Shown: one piece after another, positions 10,175 through 17,166 of the stretch | How positions within the stretch are numbered: position 1 is the stretch's first letter | How the letters are laid out: every line of letters starts with the position of its first letter | Source: Clostridia bacterium | GTDB lineage: Bacteria > Bacillota > Clostridia > Christensenellales > Borkfalkiaceae | Direction of reading: 5' to 3' | Length of the DNA: 64,000 nt | Assembly: GCA_017463425.1 (NCBI GenBank) | Contig: JAFTPE010000010.1 | Span: forward strand, 1 to 64,000 | Position numbers and translations under genes: made by a program | The notes under the pieces: generated by a model | The model's database searches: none | The model's input: only the letters and a program-made list of their open reading frames with translations | What the model was told of the DNA's origin: nothing

Positions 10175-10765
10175 TCACCTCCGTTGATTCCAAGCGTTTG
10201 CGTAGTTGAAACTCACGTCTGCGACGGTCAAAACCAACAACGCGACGGCAAAGCCGATTGCCAAGCCGTTGGGCAAACGAAAAAACAATTTTTTCAACGG
10301 CGAGAAAACGAATTTCATAAACAGGAAAATCAAAACTGACCAAAGCACGGAAACGGGCAAACACACGTAACCGTGATAATTGATGGGAAAACCTGCATAA
10401 CTCCACAGACTAACGCCCAACGTTTTATCGAAAAACATTCCAACGAATAATTCTGCAAGCGTAGGGATTAAAAACGCAAACGCGGCGTACGTGAGATAGC
10501 GAAACAGCGCGCTGTGGACGTTTTTCAAAAGCCCCCTGCCTTCGTTGGGCGTGCCGAGAAGAAAATACGTCGTCATCAGCGAAACGCCGTAGATAGGACA
10601 GAACGGCAACGTCATAAATCCGCTGTCGATAAACCGTCCCGTTCGGAAAAACGCAAGACCAACTTCGTATACCCAGCCGATAAACGACAACGCCATTGTC
10701 AGCAAAAAATATTTTGATAGATTCGACCATAACAACCTCGGTTTCGTGTTTGTGTTTTCGCTCAT
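10175..10765 (-). CDS. CmpB-like (ABC_trans_CmpB) membrane protein
   Basis: 196 aa with five to six hydrophobic segments. It carries the signature of the putative ABC-transporter permease CmpB family: FIGWVYEV, then R-F-I-D-S-G-F-M and PFCPIYGVS. The biochemical role of the family is unknown; it is common in Clostridia, often without an ATPase partner, as here. Its gene is 4 nt upstream of the flippase gene and is probably co-transcribed with it. A terminator after ypeB separates it from the germination operon. Confidence 0.75.
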   Translation of the reverse strand: MSENTNTKPRLLWSNLSKYFLLTMALSFIGWVYEVGLAFFRTGRFIDSGFMTLPFCPIYGVSLMTTYFLLGTPNEGRGLLKNVHSALFRYLTYAAFAFLIPTLAELFVGMFFDKTLGVSLWSYAGFPINYHGYVCLPVSVLWSVLIFLFMKFVFSPLKKLFFRLPNGLAIGFAVALLVLTVADVSFNYANAWNQRR

Positions 10766-10821
10766 TTTGTTCCCCTTGGGCGTGTTGATTTTTAATAGTT
10801 TGTGGAATATGACGGTTTTTT

Positions 10822-10862
10822 ATAAGAAAATAAGAACTTCGGTTTGACCCAAAGTCCTTATT
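10822..10862 (-). terminator. ypeB terminator
   Basis: Minus strand AATAAGGACTTTGG/CCGAAGTTCTTATT hairpin followed by TTTTCTT, just downstream of the ypeB stop. Confidence 0.75.
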
Positions 10863-10881
10863 TTTGGAATGAAACGTTTCC

Positions 10882-12765
10882 TTAACCGACGCTTTTCGCG
10901 TTGACGATGGCAATTTCCTCACCACTCATTGCGTCCAAATAGATAAAATACGTTTCTTTTTGATACGAACAAACGAATTCGTACGCGGCGCGTTCACCGC
11001 CTGCCGCTTTGACTACCGCCAAACGCGCGGATTCGATTTTCAAACCGTCGTATAATTTGTCCGCCGCCTGCGTCATCGTCAGTTTAATTTTCGGTTCGGT
11101 ACGCTTTTTATGGTTTTGTAAAAATTTCGTTGCGTCCATACCCGTTACCACACCGCGACTGCGACACACTTTTACCCGAATTTCGTCAGGATAATACGCT
11201 ACGTCGTCGTCCTCATATACAAACGTGAAATCAATCATTGTGCCGTTTTCTCTAAAACGTACCACTTCCATATCGTCATAGCCCAATTTTTCCAAGAACT
11301 CCTCTGCGATTTCCTCGGCATCATCCAAATCAAAGGTATCTTCCGAACAATCTTCGTAATAATCAAACCGTAATAAAGCCCCATCTTTTTGACTAAGTTC
11401 CGCAAACAAAAGCGTACCTTTATCGTCGTAGCCTTGTACGTTGTACGCCACAAACGATTGAGAAACCGTTTCGCCTATACATTGAAAATTGGTGATTTTA
11501 TAATCGGAAAAATACGTTTTGCAAAGCTCTTCCGCTTTCGACGGATCAATCCCTTTCACGTCTTTGGTGTTGGATTCGTCGGGCATTGAACTCATACCTG
11601 CCCCCGTCATTTTGTCTTTCGCGCGGTTAATCATAGCGCGATTTTCTTCCAACGTCAATTCTTCCAATTTATTCAAAGCGTCTTTTATGCCGCCCATACC
11701 CTCTTTCATATAATCCATCAAATCTTTATCCGTCATGGATTGCATCAACTTATTTAATTCCATACGAATAGAATGATTGACTTCGTAAAGACGGTTCAGC
11801 GTAGCAATATCTTCCTTGGACAACGTTTCACCCAAGCGGAGCTTTGCAAGCATTCGTTCACATTCCGCTGCCGTACGGTTGACAAACGTCGTTACGTTGC
11901 GATCTGATTCCGCAGGAATGGGCAATTTTTCAAGGTCGAGTTCGGCAAGGCGCGCCTGCACCAACAAATCGGTGAGAATACGGCTCTGTTGTACGGGCGA
12001 AGCGGAAACGCGAATCCTATCTAAATCGTCGTCAACGTTTTCCATAATCCCCGTCAATTCGTACATGCCGCCCCTATGCAACGCCGCCAACATATCCTTA
12101 TTTTTCTTCATATCGATTGCGCCCACGGTTACCGCCGCCGTCAATGCCAACGTTACTGCGCCAAGCGATATTACCGCTGCAAGCCAACCGCCATAGCCCT
12201 TATTGCGCTCGTTCCCGTCGTTTTTCTTTTTACGTTGTTTTTCCGTTTTCTTTTTCGCCTGCGCACGGATTTTATTTGCTTTGGAATGAGCCCGTTCACG
12301 GCGTCTTTCCTCTTGCTGTGCGGCGCGTTTTTCTACGAGAGCTTTCTTTTCCGCCGCGCGTTTTTCAATCCTTGCCTTTCTTTCAGCCATTCGTTTCGCG
12401 CGCGCCGCTTTTTTCTCCGCCGTGCGTTTTGCGCGTTCTTCCTTACGTTTTTGTTGCGCCTCTTTCCGTTTCAAAGCCGCTTCCACGCGCGCTTTCGCCG
12501 CCGCGCTTTCCTTTTCGGCTTTGCCGCTGCTACTTTGTGCGTTCATCTGTTTCGCGCTAATTTTTTCCGTTTTCTTATAATCGGATTCTTCCGCGCCAAC
12601 CGCAGCCTCCGCCTTTGCCGAAGGTTCTTCGCGTGTTTTTGCTACGCTCTTCACTTCACTTTTTTTCGTACCCTCACGGTTTTTTTTCAATTCTTTTTCG
12701 ATTACTTCCACCTTTTCCGCGCCCGAAGATGCGTTGGTGGAAATTTCCGTCGTTTTCTTTTTCAT
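10882..12765 (-). CDS. ypeB: Germination protein YpeB with long basic N-terminal extension
   Basis: 627 aa. YpeB is the partner that stabilises and localises the cortex-lytic enzyme SleB in the spore membrane. Residues 1 to ~195 are an extraordinary Lys/Ala/Glu/Arg-rich coiled region (repeated RAAEKKA-type heptads). A single TM follows (GGWLAAVISLGAVTLALTAA, about 195-220), then the helical YpeB region, and two PepSY-like repeats end the protein (about 410-625). B. subtilis YpeB is ~450 aa and lacks such an extension. A dispersed-motif copy sits in frame in the linker (TGAGMSSMP) before the PepSY part. Downstream of sleB by 43 nt. Confidence 0.9.
   Translation of the reverse strand: MKKKTTEISTNASSGAEKVEVIEKELKKNREGTKKSEVKSVAKTREEPSAKAEAAVGAEESDYKKTEKISAKQMNAQSSSGKAEKESAAAKARVEAALKRKEAQQKRKEERAKRTAEKKAARAKRMAERKARIEKRAAEKKALVEKRAAQQEERRRERAHSKANKIRAQAKKKTEKQRKKKNDGNERNKGYGGWLAAVISLGAVTLALTAAVTVGAIDMKKNKDMLAALHRGGMYELTGIMENVDDDLDRIRVSASPVQQSRILTDLLVQARLAELDLEKLPIPAESDRNVTTFVNRTAAECERMLAKLRLGETLSKEDIATLNRLYEVNHSIRMELNKLMQSMTDKDLMDYMKEGMGGIKDALNKLEELTLEENRAMINRAKDKMTGAGMSSMPDESNTKDVKGIDPSKAEELCKTYFSDYKITNFQCIGETVSQSFVAYNVQGYDDKGTLLFAELSQKDGALLRFDYYEDCSEDTFDLDDAEEIAEEFLEKLGYDDMEVVRFRENGTMIDFTFVYEDDDVAYYPDEIRVKVCRSRGVVTGMDATKFLQNHKKRTEPKIKLTMTQAADKLYDGLKIESARLAVVKAAGGERAAYEFVCSYQKETYFIYLDAMSGEEIAIVNAKSVG
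11587..11608 (-). repeat. Dispersed GCAGGTATG motif inside ypeB
   Basis: Minus strand GACGGGGGCAGGTATGAGTTCAA, read in frame as T-G-A-G-M-S-S in a non-conserved linker. Confidence 0.75.
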
Positions 12766-12808
12766 TTTCTCTCCTTATCTCCTTTACTGTCCCGAACTAT
12801 CGTTCTGT

Positions 12809-13657
12809 TTAAATCGCAAACACGTGTTTCCCGATTACCGTTACCGTCTGCCTATCAAAAATCCACGCGCTGGTGGCTACTGCGGGATTATAATAATAAA
12901 TCGCGCCGCCCGTGGGATCCCAACCGTTGATCGCGTCCCTTGCCGCTTTCATTGCCGTTTCGTTAGGGGTCAAATTGATTTGCCCGTCCGATACCGCCGT
13001 AAACGCGTGCTTTTGATACACAACCCCGGCAACCGTATTGGGAAATTCAGAGCTACGTATACGATTGAGCACCACCGCGCCGATTGCCACCTGTCCTACG
13101 TACGGCTCGCCACGCCCTTCTGCGTATATCGTCCGCGCAAGCAAATATACGTCCGAACTAGAAAACCCGTTTACACCGCCCGATTGCCCCGATTGCTGAT
13201 TTTTATTCGATTGCTCCACAAGCGCGTTATACGATCCCGTCATACCCAGGGCTTTATACGTGGATTTTCCCACAACCCCGTCCGCCGTCAAACCGTTCTT
13301 TTTCTGAAACGCAACCACAGCCGCTTTCGTGCCTGCGCCAAATTTGCCGTCTACGCTTCCTTTATAATATCCCCACAATTTCAAACGGCGTTGCACCTCT
13401 TTGACTTCGTTACCGCTTGCGCCCTGGCGCAACACCGCCACGGATACGCTGTCAAAATCCAACAGCGACATACTGTTTATACCGCTATCTGAATTGCTGT
13501 CTGACGAAATACCCGAAGAGGATTCCGAACTTTGATTGGACGATTGCATATCCGAGGACGTCGAATCGTCGTTTGCCATTTTACAAGCCGTAAAAACCGA
13601 AAACATTGAACACGTCAGCATTGCCGCCAACACGCCTTTTTTTATTGACTTTTTCAT
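12809..13657 (-). CDS. sleB: Spore cortex-lytic enzyme SleB
   Basis: Lytic transglycosylase that degrades spore cortex muramic-delta-lactam peptidoglycan at germination. I start it at 13657, where AGGAGGG lies 6 nt upstream; an in-frame ATG 60 nt earlier has no such site. The N-terminus is a secretion signal ending in FTAC, possibly lipidated. A Ser/Asn-rich linker follows, then a peptidoglycan-binding domain (LRQGASGNEVKEVQRRL ... KFGAGTKAAVVAFQ), and the catalytic Hydrolase_2 domain begins with LLARTIYAEGRGEPYVGQ, whose Glu is catalytic. With ypeB it forms the classic germination pair, here sleB first. Confidence 0.95.
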   Translation of the reverse strand: MKKSIKKGVLAAMLTCSMFSVFTACKMANDDSTSSDMQSSNQSSESSSGISSDSNSDSGINSMSLLDFDSVSVAVLRQGASGNEVKEVQRRLKLWGYYKGSVDGKFGAGTKAAVVAFQKKNGLTADGVVGKSTYKALGMTGSYNALVEQSNKNQQSGQSGGVNGFSSSDVYLLARTIYAEGRGEPYVGQVAIGAVVLNRIRSSEFPNTVAGVVYQKHAFTAVSDGQINLTPNETAMKAARDAINGWDPTGGAIYYYNPAVATSAWIFDRQTVTVIGKHVFAI

Positions 13658-13698
13658 TTTATTCCCTCCTGTTATGTAAAAGGGCAAACGTATTTGTT

Positions 13699-14271
13699 CT
13701 AGCGGCGTTTCTTCCAATCGTCAATAATTTCTTTAATCTTACTTTTATACACCACGTTTTCTCCCGTCGGCGCGGCGAAACACAAGGGCGGATACACCAC
13801 ACACCACCAATTATCCCCTGCGCCTAACCCAAGCCGTACAATCAAAGCCGCATATTCCCCTGACGGCAACGTGTATTCGTCGTATACGCGGGTGGGAAAG
13901 TGTTCCACCGTCAATTCCGCGCTCGCGCCGTAAAAAAAGCCTCTTTGTTCTAAAACACAGCTTGCAACCTGCTCCAAATCGGACAAACGAGCTTGGATTG
14001 CCTTCGTCGCCTCGGCTTTGGTTTTCGCCTCCGCCACCAAGGGCGTAAGAAAGTTTACGATGGCATCACGGACGTAATATTTCACCGCCTGCGCCTGCGT
14101 TTCGTTAGAATCCGCGCGAATATGGATACGCAAAAATTCGTCGGTTTCCCTATGCGATTGTTGCAAATTTTCTGCATTCAACGCATACCTGCCCCCGTCG
14201 TATCCCGAAAAACCGATTGCCGTTAAACTTATTATGATTGACAATAAAAAAATTATGCAAACCTTTTTCAT
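13699..14271 (-). CDS. spoIIR: Stage II sporulation protein R
   Basis: 190 aa secreted signalling protein. Made in the forespore, it triggers SpoIIGA to process pro-sigma-E in the mother cell. N-terminal signal/TM segment (KKVCIIFLLSIIISLTAIGF), then the family core LRIHIRADSNETQAQAVKY and the C-terminal GDNWWCVVYPPLCF. GGAGG lies 9 nt before ATG. A dispersed-motif copy is read in frame as DGGRYALN at residues 24-31, exactly at the join between signal segment and domain. Upstream of sleB by 41 nt, giving an spoIIR-sleB-ypeB order. Confidence 0.95.
   Translation of the reverse strand: MKKVCIIFLLSIIISLTAIGFSGYDGGRYALNAENLQQSHRETDEFLRIHIRADSNETQAQAVKYYVRDAIVNFLTPLVAEAKTKAEATKAIQARLSDLEQVASCVLEQRGFFYGASAELTVEHFPTRVYDEYTLPSGEYAALIVRLGLGAGDNWWCVVYPPLCFAAPTGENVVYKSKIKEIIDDWKKRR
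14177..14200 (-). repeat. Dispersed GCAGGTATGCGTT motif inside spoIIR
   Basis: Minus strand CGACGGGGGCAGGTATGCGT then TGAA; coding frame reads D-G-G-R-Y-A-L-N. Confidence 0.8.
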
Positions 14272-14355
14272 AAAAAAATAACCTCCGTTTTGTTACACGG
14301 AAGTTATTGACAAAATTTTATGATTTTATACTATGCTTTCACCGATGGGAAAAAA

Positions 14356-14859
14356 TTATTTCAGCTCGCTCCATTTATGTTCGTGCAATTCCCCCTCTTC
14401 TAACAATCCCTCATAATCCGTTTGGCGCAACGCCTCATACAGCGCAATCGCAGCAGAGTTGCCAAAATTGAGCGAACGCGCCTCGGAAAACATAGGAATC
14501 CGCAAACAGGTTTCTTCATTTTGCATTAACAATTCTTCGGGTAACCCTTTCGTTTCTTTGCCAAATACCAAAAAATCGCCGTCTTTGAACGCAACGTCGC
14601 TGTGTCTACGTCTGCCTTTTGTCGTAAAATAGAAAAACCGCGAATCGGGATATTTGGCTTGCAATTCCACAAAATTGTCGTAATAGGAAACCTCAACCAA
14701 ATGCCAATAATCCAGCCCTGCGCGCTTTAAATATTTGTCCGTAACCTCAAACCCAAGCGGACGCACCATATGCAAATGCGTACCCGTAGCGGCGCAGGTA
14801 CGGGCGATATTGCCTGCATTTTGGGGAATTTCCGGCTCGATTAAAACAATGTGAAACAT
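14356..14859 (-). CDS. trmL: tRNA (cytidine/uridine-34-2'-O)-methyltransferase TrmL
   Basis: SPOUT-class SAM-dependent methyltransferase that modifies the ribose of the wobble base in tRNA-Leu isoacceptors. The 167-aa protein starts at MFHIVLIEPEIPQNAGNIAR, with AGAGGT upstream; the longer in-frame extension upstream has no homology character. The SPOUT knot motifs are VFGKETKGLPEELL and the C-terminal RSLNFGNSAAIALYEALRQ. Length and motifs match the short single-domain TrmL/YibK family. Confidence 0.93.
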   Translation of the reverse strand: MFHIVLIEPEIPQNAGNIARTCAATGTHLHMVRPLGFEVTDKYLKRAGLDYWHLVEVSYYDNFVELQAKYPDSRFFYFTTKGRRRHSDVAFKDGDFLVFGKETKGLPEELLMQNEETCLRIPMFSEARSLNFGNSAAIALYEALRQTDYEGLLEEGELHEHKWSELK

Positions 14860-15034
14860 ACGCGACCTCTTTTTAATATAGTTTATATATCTGCATATTA
14901 TTGTACTCGTCTTTGGTTGTTTTGGCAAGCGTTTTTGGCTGATTTTGACAAAATAGAAAATGGATAAAATCGAAAACAATCGGATATACTGTATGTACAA
15001 GAAGGCAATGCCTTCGGGTAAAACGGAGTTTATT

Positions 15035-15631
15035 ATGCAATTTGAAAACACAGAAACTTTTAAGAACCTTGCCCGCAGTTTTGCAGGCGAATGTCAGGCA
15101 GGTATGCGCTATCAAATGATTGCGAAACTTGCTATGCAAGAAAAGATGAAAACTTTGGCAGACGCGGTGCGTACCATTGCGAAAAACGAAACGGTACACG
15201 CAACGCAATTTTTCAACAAAATCCTCGAAAAGACGGGCAGTCGCGACAATATTGATTTTGACGCAGGATACCCGTTCCACGCAGGAACGTTGGCAGAGGG
15301 TTTGCAATTTGCCGCAATGGACGAAAGAAGCGAAACGGAAGAAATTTATCCGTCTTTTGCCGTTACGGCAGAACGTGAAGGGTTTGCGGATATCGCCGCC
15401 CTTTATAAAATGATTGCCGAAGTGGAGGCGCAACACAAGATTGTCTTTCAATATCTTCACGACGGCGTAAAAAACGGAACGCTGTACAAGAGCGAAAAAC
15501 CGATTTTGTGGATTTGTAGCGAGTGCGGTTATATGCACGTAGCGACGGAAGCCTGGAAAAAATGTCCGCTTTGCAAAGCGGAACAGGGTTACGTTGATTT
15601 ACACTTGCCTTTTGAAGGAGTACGTCAATAA
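15035..15631 (+). CDS. Rubrerythrin
   Basis: Non-haem di-iron peroxidase that reduces H2O2 in anaerobes. 198 aa starting at ATG 15035 with GGAG upstream. An erythrin four-helix domain carries the E-x-x-H iron ligands (KNETVHATQF and EVEAQHKIVF). It is followed by a C-terminal rubredoxin-like iron site (ICSECGY and KKCPLCK). Two small genes follow closely in the same direction and share the terminator at 15975. The string AGGTATGCG in it encodes the conserved QAGMRYQ helix, so I do not count it as a dispersed-motif copy. Confidence 0.95.
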   Translation: MQFENTETFKNLARSFAGECQAGMRYQMIAKLAMQEKMKTLADAVRTIAKNETVHATQFFNKILEKTGSRDNIDFDAGYPFHAGTLAEGLQFAAMDERSETEEIYPSFAVTAEREGFADIAALYKMIAEVEAQHKIVFQYLHDGVKNGTLYKSEKPILWICSECGYMHVATEAWKKCPLCKAEQGYVDLHLPFEGVRQ

Positions 15632-15693
15632 TCAAAGGCGAACGGATAAACAACCCCCGAAAGCAAAGGCTTTCTTGAAAAGGAGAAAAAAGT

Positions 15694-15822
15694 ATGAAAA
15701 ACCAAAACAATCAGAACAACCAAAAAGCAAAAAATTGCGGCTCTAAAAACTGTGGCAACAAAAGTTGCGGCAGTAAGAACAGCGAAAACCACAGCTATCA
15801 ACATGGCGGCAACAACGACTAA
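15694..15822 (+). CDS. Tiny Asn/Cys-rich protein
   Basis: 42 aa, preceded by AAAAGGAG 8 nt before ATG. Starts MKNQNNQNNQKAKNCGSKNC and continues with further N-C-G and S-C-G steps (three Cys in C-G pairs) and a His/Gly/Asn tail. I recognise the general type, small Asn/Gln-rich proteins seen in Clostridia, possibly spore-coat or spore-core related, but know of no assigned function. It follows rubrerythrin by 62 nt and its end overlaps the next small gene by 20 nt in another frame. Confidence 0.6.
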   Translation: MKNQNNQNNQKAKNCGSKNCGNKSCGSKNSENHSYQHGGNND

Positions 15823-15970
15823 GGGTAAAAATCGAACCGCAACGCCGTCGCCTACACAAAAGGCGTTGAGCGTTATCGGCGGCACGTCGAAAACGGACGT
15901 AAACGGCAGCTATACGGGCAGACCGATCAACAAAAATGAAATACCCGTACAAGACGCGGACGATTTGTAA
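15803..15970 (+). CDS. Small conserved-looking acidic-tail protein
   Basis: 55 aa if it starts at ATG 15803; an in-frame GTG at 15752 is an alternative. The C-terminus reads DVNGSYTGRP...IPVQDADDL, a pattern I associate with short uncharacterised Clostridia proteins. No good ribosome binding site is seen, and the start lies inside the preceding tiny gene, so translational coupling is likely. Followed by a strong terminator. Confidence 0.55.
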   Translation: MAATTTKGKNRTATPSPTQKALSVIGGTSKTDVNGSYTGRPINKNEIPVQDADDL

Positions 15971-15974
15971 AAAG

Positions 15975-16017
15975 GAAAGAGAAAGCATTTTAACGTGCTT
16001 TCTCTTTTCCTTTTTCC
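15975..16017 (+). terminator. Terminator after the rubrerythrin operon
   Basis: GGAAAGAGAAAGCA/TGCTTTCTCTTTTCC stem, loop of about 9 nt, followed by TTTTTCC. Confidence 0.8.
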
Positions 16018-16039
16018 TTATAACAAGCAAAACATTCAC

Positions 16040-16114
16040 CGTCATTGCGAGGAGCAAAGCGACGAAACAATCTAATAGATTGCCACGCTCCACTACGCTA
16101 CGCTCGCAATGACG
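16040..16114. repeat. Long-hairpin intergenic repeat, family B copy 1
   Basis: Inverted arms CGTCATTGCGAG and CTCGCAATGACG enclose inner blocks GGAGCAAAGCGACGAA and CAATCT...AGATTG. A second copy is at 22592-22661. Confidence 0.75.
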
Positions 16115-16141
16115 TTTAGTCCTGTTCTACCGACCTCACTT

Positions 16142-16262
16142 TGTCATACCGACCAAGGTTGCGTAGCAACCGCGTGGAGCGTATCTCAAAATAAGCATAT
16201 GCGTTTTATTAAAGAAGATACGCTCGACTACACTCACTACGTTCATTTCGCTCGGTATGACA
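16142..16262. repeat. Long-hairpin intergenic repeat, family A copy 3
   Basis: TGTCATACCGAC ... TCGGTATGACA arms with the same internal GGAGCGTATCTCA and AGATACGCTCGAC blocks as the copies at 526 and 5570. The stretch 15971-16464 has no gene, only the terminator, three repeats and a small hairpin. Confidence 0.75.
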
Positions 16263-16284
16263 GAGCAACCAACCCTTATTTATC

Positions 16285-16366
16285 ATACGGAATGGTCTTG
16301 GCTTTCTCTACGATTAGCCTCCCTGTCGAGGGAGAAGGACCACGGAGTGGTGGAAAGAGTTCCCCC
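16285..16366. repeat. Third hairpin-rich intergenic element
   Basis: Contains CTCCC/GGGAG and ACCAC/GTGGT mini-hairpins. Single copy in this window; the layout resembles families A and B. Its repeat status is inferred. Confidence 0.4.
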
Positions 16367-16418
16367 ACATTAAAATTCGAGCCTTATCGTAAAGTCTGCT
16401 ACAACTTTTTTTATGGTG

Positions 16419-16450
16419 AACGCCCCCTGTTGTTACAGGAGGCGTTTATC
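16419..16450. terminator. Hairpin downstream of the zinc-ribbon gene
   Basis: GAACGCCCCCTGT/ACAGGAGGCGTTT hairpin between repeat DNA and the stop codon at 16465. The T-run is weak on the minus strand, so its activity as a terminator is uncertain. Confidence 0.45.
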
Positions 16451-16464
16451 CATCATTTTTTCAA

Positions 16465-16998
16465 TTAAAAATCGTCGTCTTCGTGTTTCTTTTTCTTCTT
16501 GGAAGATTTCGGCTCGTCATCGTCGTCATCGTCGTCGTCAAAATCGTCGTCATCGTCGTCGTCATCATCATAATCGTAATAATCGTCGGCGGAAACGTAT
16601 TCAAAATCGTCCGTTTCTTCTTCCATTTCTTCTTCGTCTTCTTCGTCTTCTTCCTCGTCGTCGAATTCGGAATCGGGAATACCCAAATCCATATCGTCGT
16701 CGTCATCATCAAGATAACTACGCCAGGACGCATCTTCTTTATCTTCGTCTTCTTCCTCGTCCTCTATGTCGTAATCCATCTTCTTCTTACATTCCTCGCA
16801 CATTTTTTCGCCAAACGCCATATAATTTTCACCGCAAACGGGACAAAGTTCGGTTTCTTCTACTCCGTCTTCTGCGTCAAAATCGTCCGTGAACGTTTTT
16901 TCGCCGCTAAGTTCTTTTAAACAAACGTCGCAATATTCCTGTTCGTCTGCGTCGATAAAATTCAATTCGCATCTGGGACATATAATATAATTTGCCAT
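16465..16998 (-). CDS. Double zinc-ribbon protein with extreme acidic tail
   Basis: 177 aa. Residues 5-30 hold CPRC...CDVC and residues 50-72 hold CPVC...CEEC, two treble-clef/zinc-ribbon modules. From about residue 75 to 160 the protein is almost only Asp and Glu with some Tyr, then a short KKKKKH stretch. The family is not known to me. Zinc ribbons plus a DNA-mimic-like polyanion suggest nucleic-acid or protein binding, but that is inference. A TTTACA-N17-TATAAT promoter lies 44 nt upstream, so it is transcribed alone. Confidence 0.75.
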   Translation of the reverse strand: MANYIICPRCELNFIDADEQEYCDVCLKELSGEKTFTDDFDAEDGVEETELCPVCGENYMAFGEKMCEECKKKMDYDIEDEEEDEDKEDASWRSYLDDDDDDMDLGIPDSEFDDEEEDEEDEEEMEEETDDFEYVSADDYYDYDDDDDDDDDFDDDDDDDDEPKSSKKKKKHEDDDF

Positions 16999-17041
16999 AT
17001 TGATTTTCCCTCGTTATCGGTTTACACCGTGATTTTGCTAT

Positions 17042-17070
17042 ATTATATTAAGAAATAACAGATTTGTAAA
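17042..17070 (-). promoter_or_regulatory. Promoter of the zinc-ribbon gene
   Basis: Minus strand TTTACA (17065-17070), 17 nt, TATAAT (17042-17047). Confidence 0.7.
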
Positions 17071-17120
17071 CTGTTTTTTACCTACTTTTTAAAGATTTTA
17101 TAAAATTTTTTCTATTTTTC

Positions 17121-17159
17121 AAAAAAAAGAGCCGTTTTTTATCGAAAACGACTCTTTTT
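17121..17159 (-). terminator. Terminator of the large lipoprotein gene
   Basis: Minus strand AAAGAGTCGTTTT/AAAACGGCTCTTT hairpin followed by eight T. Confidence 0.85.
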
Positions 17160-17166
17160 CCATGTT

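Noticed and set aside
15089..15101. GGCAGGTATGCG in rubrerythrin as a dispersed-motif copy
   Set aside because: It encodes the conserved QAGMRYQ helix of rubrerythrin; the flanks do not match the motif.
16483..16920. Val/Ile/Phe-rich plus-strand frame that looks like a membrane protein
   Set aside because: It is the antisense of the Asp/Glu codon run in the zinc-ribbon gene (GTC/GAC complementarity produces Val/Ile).
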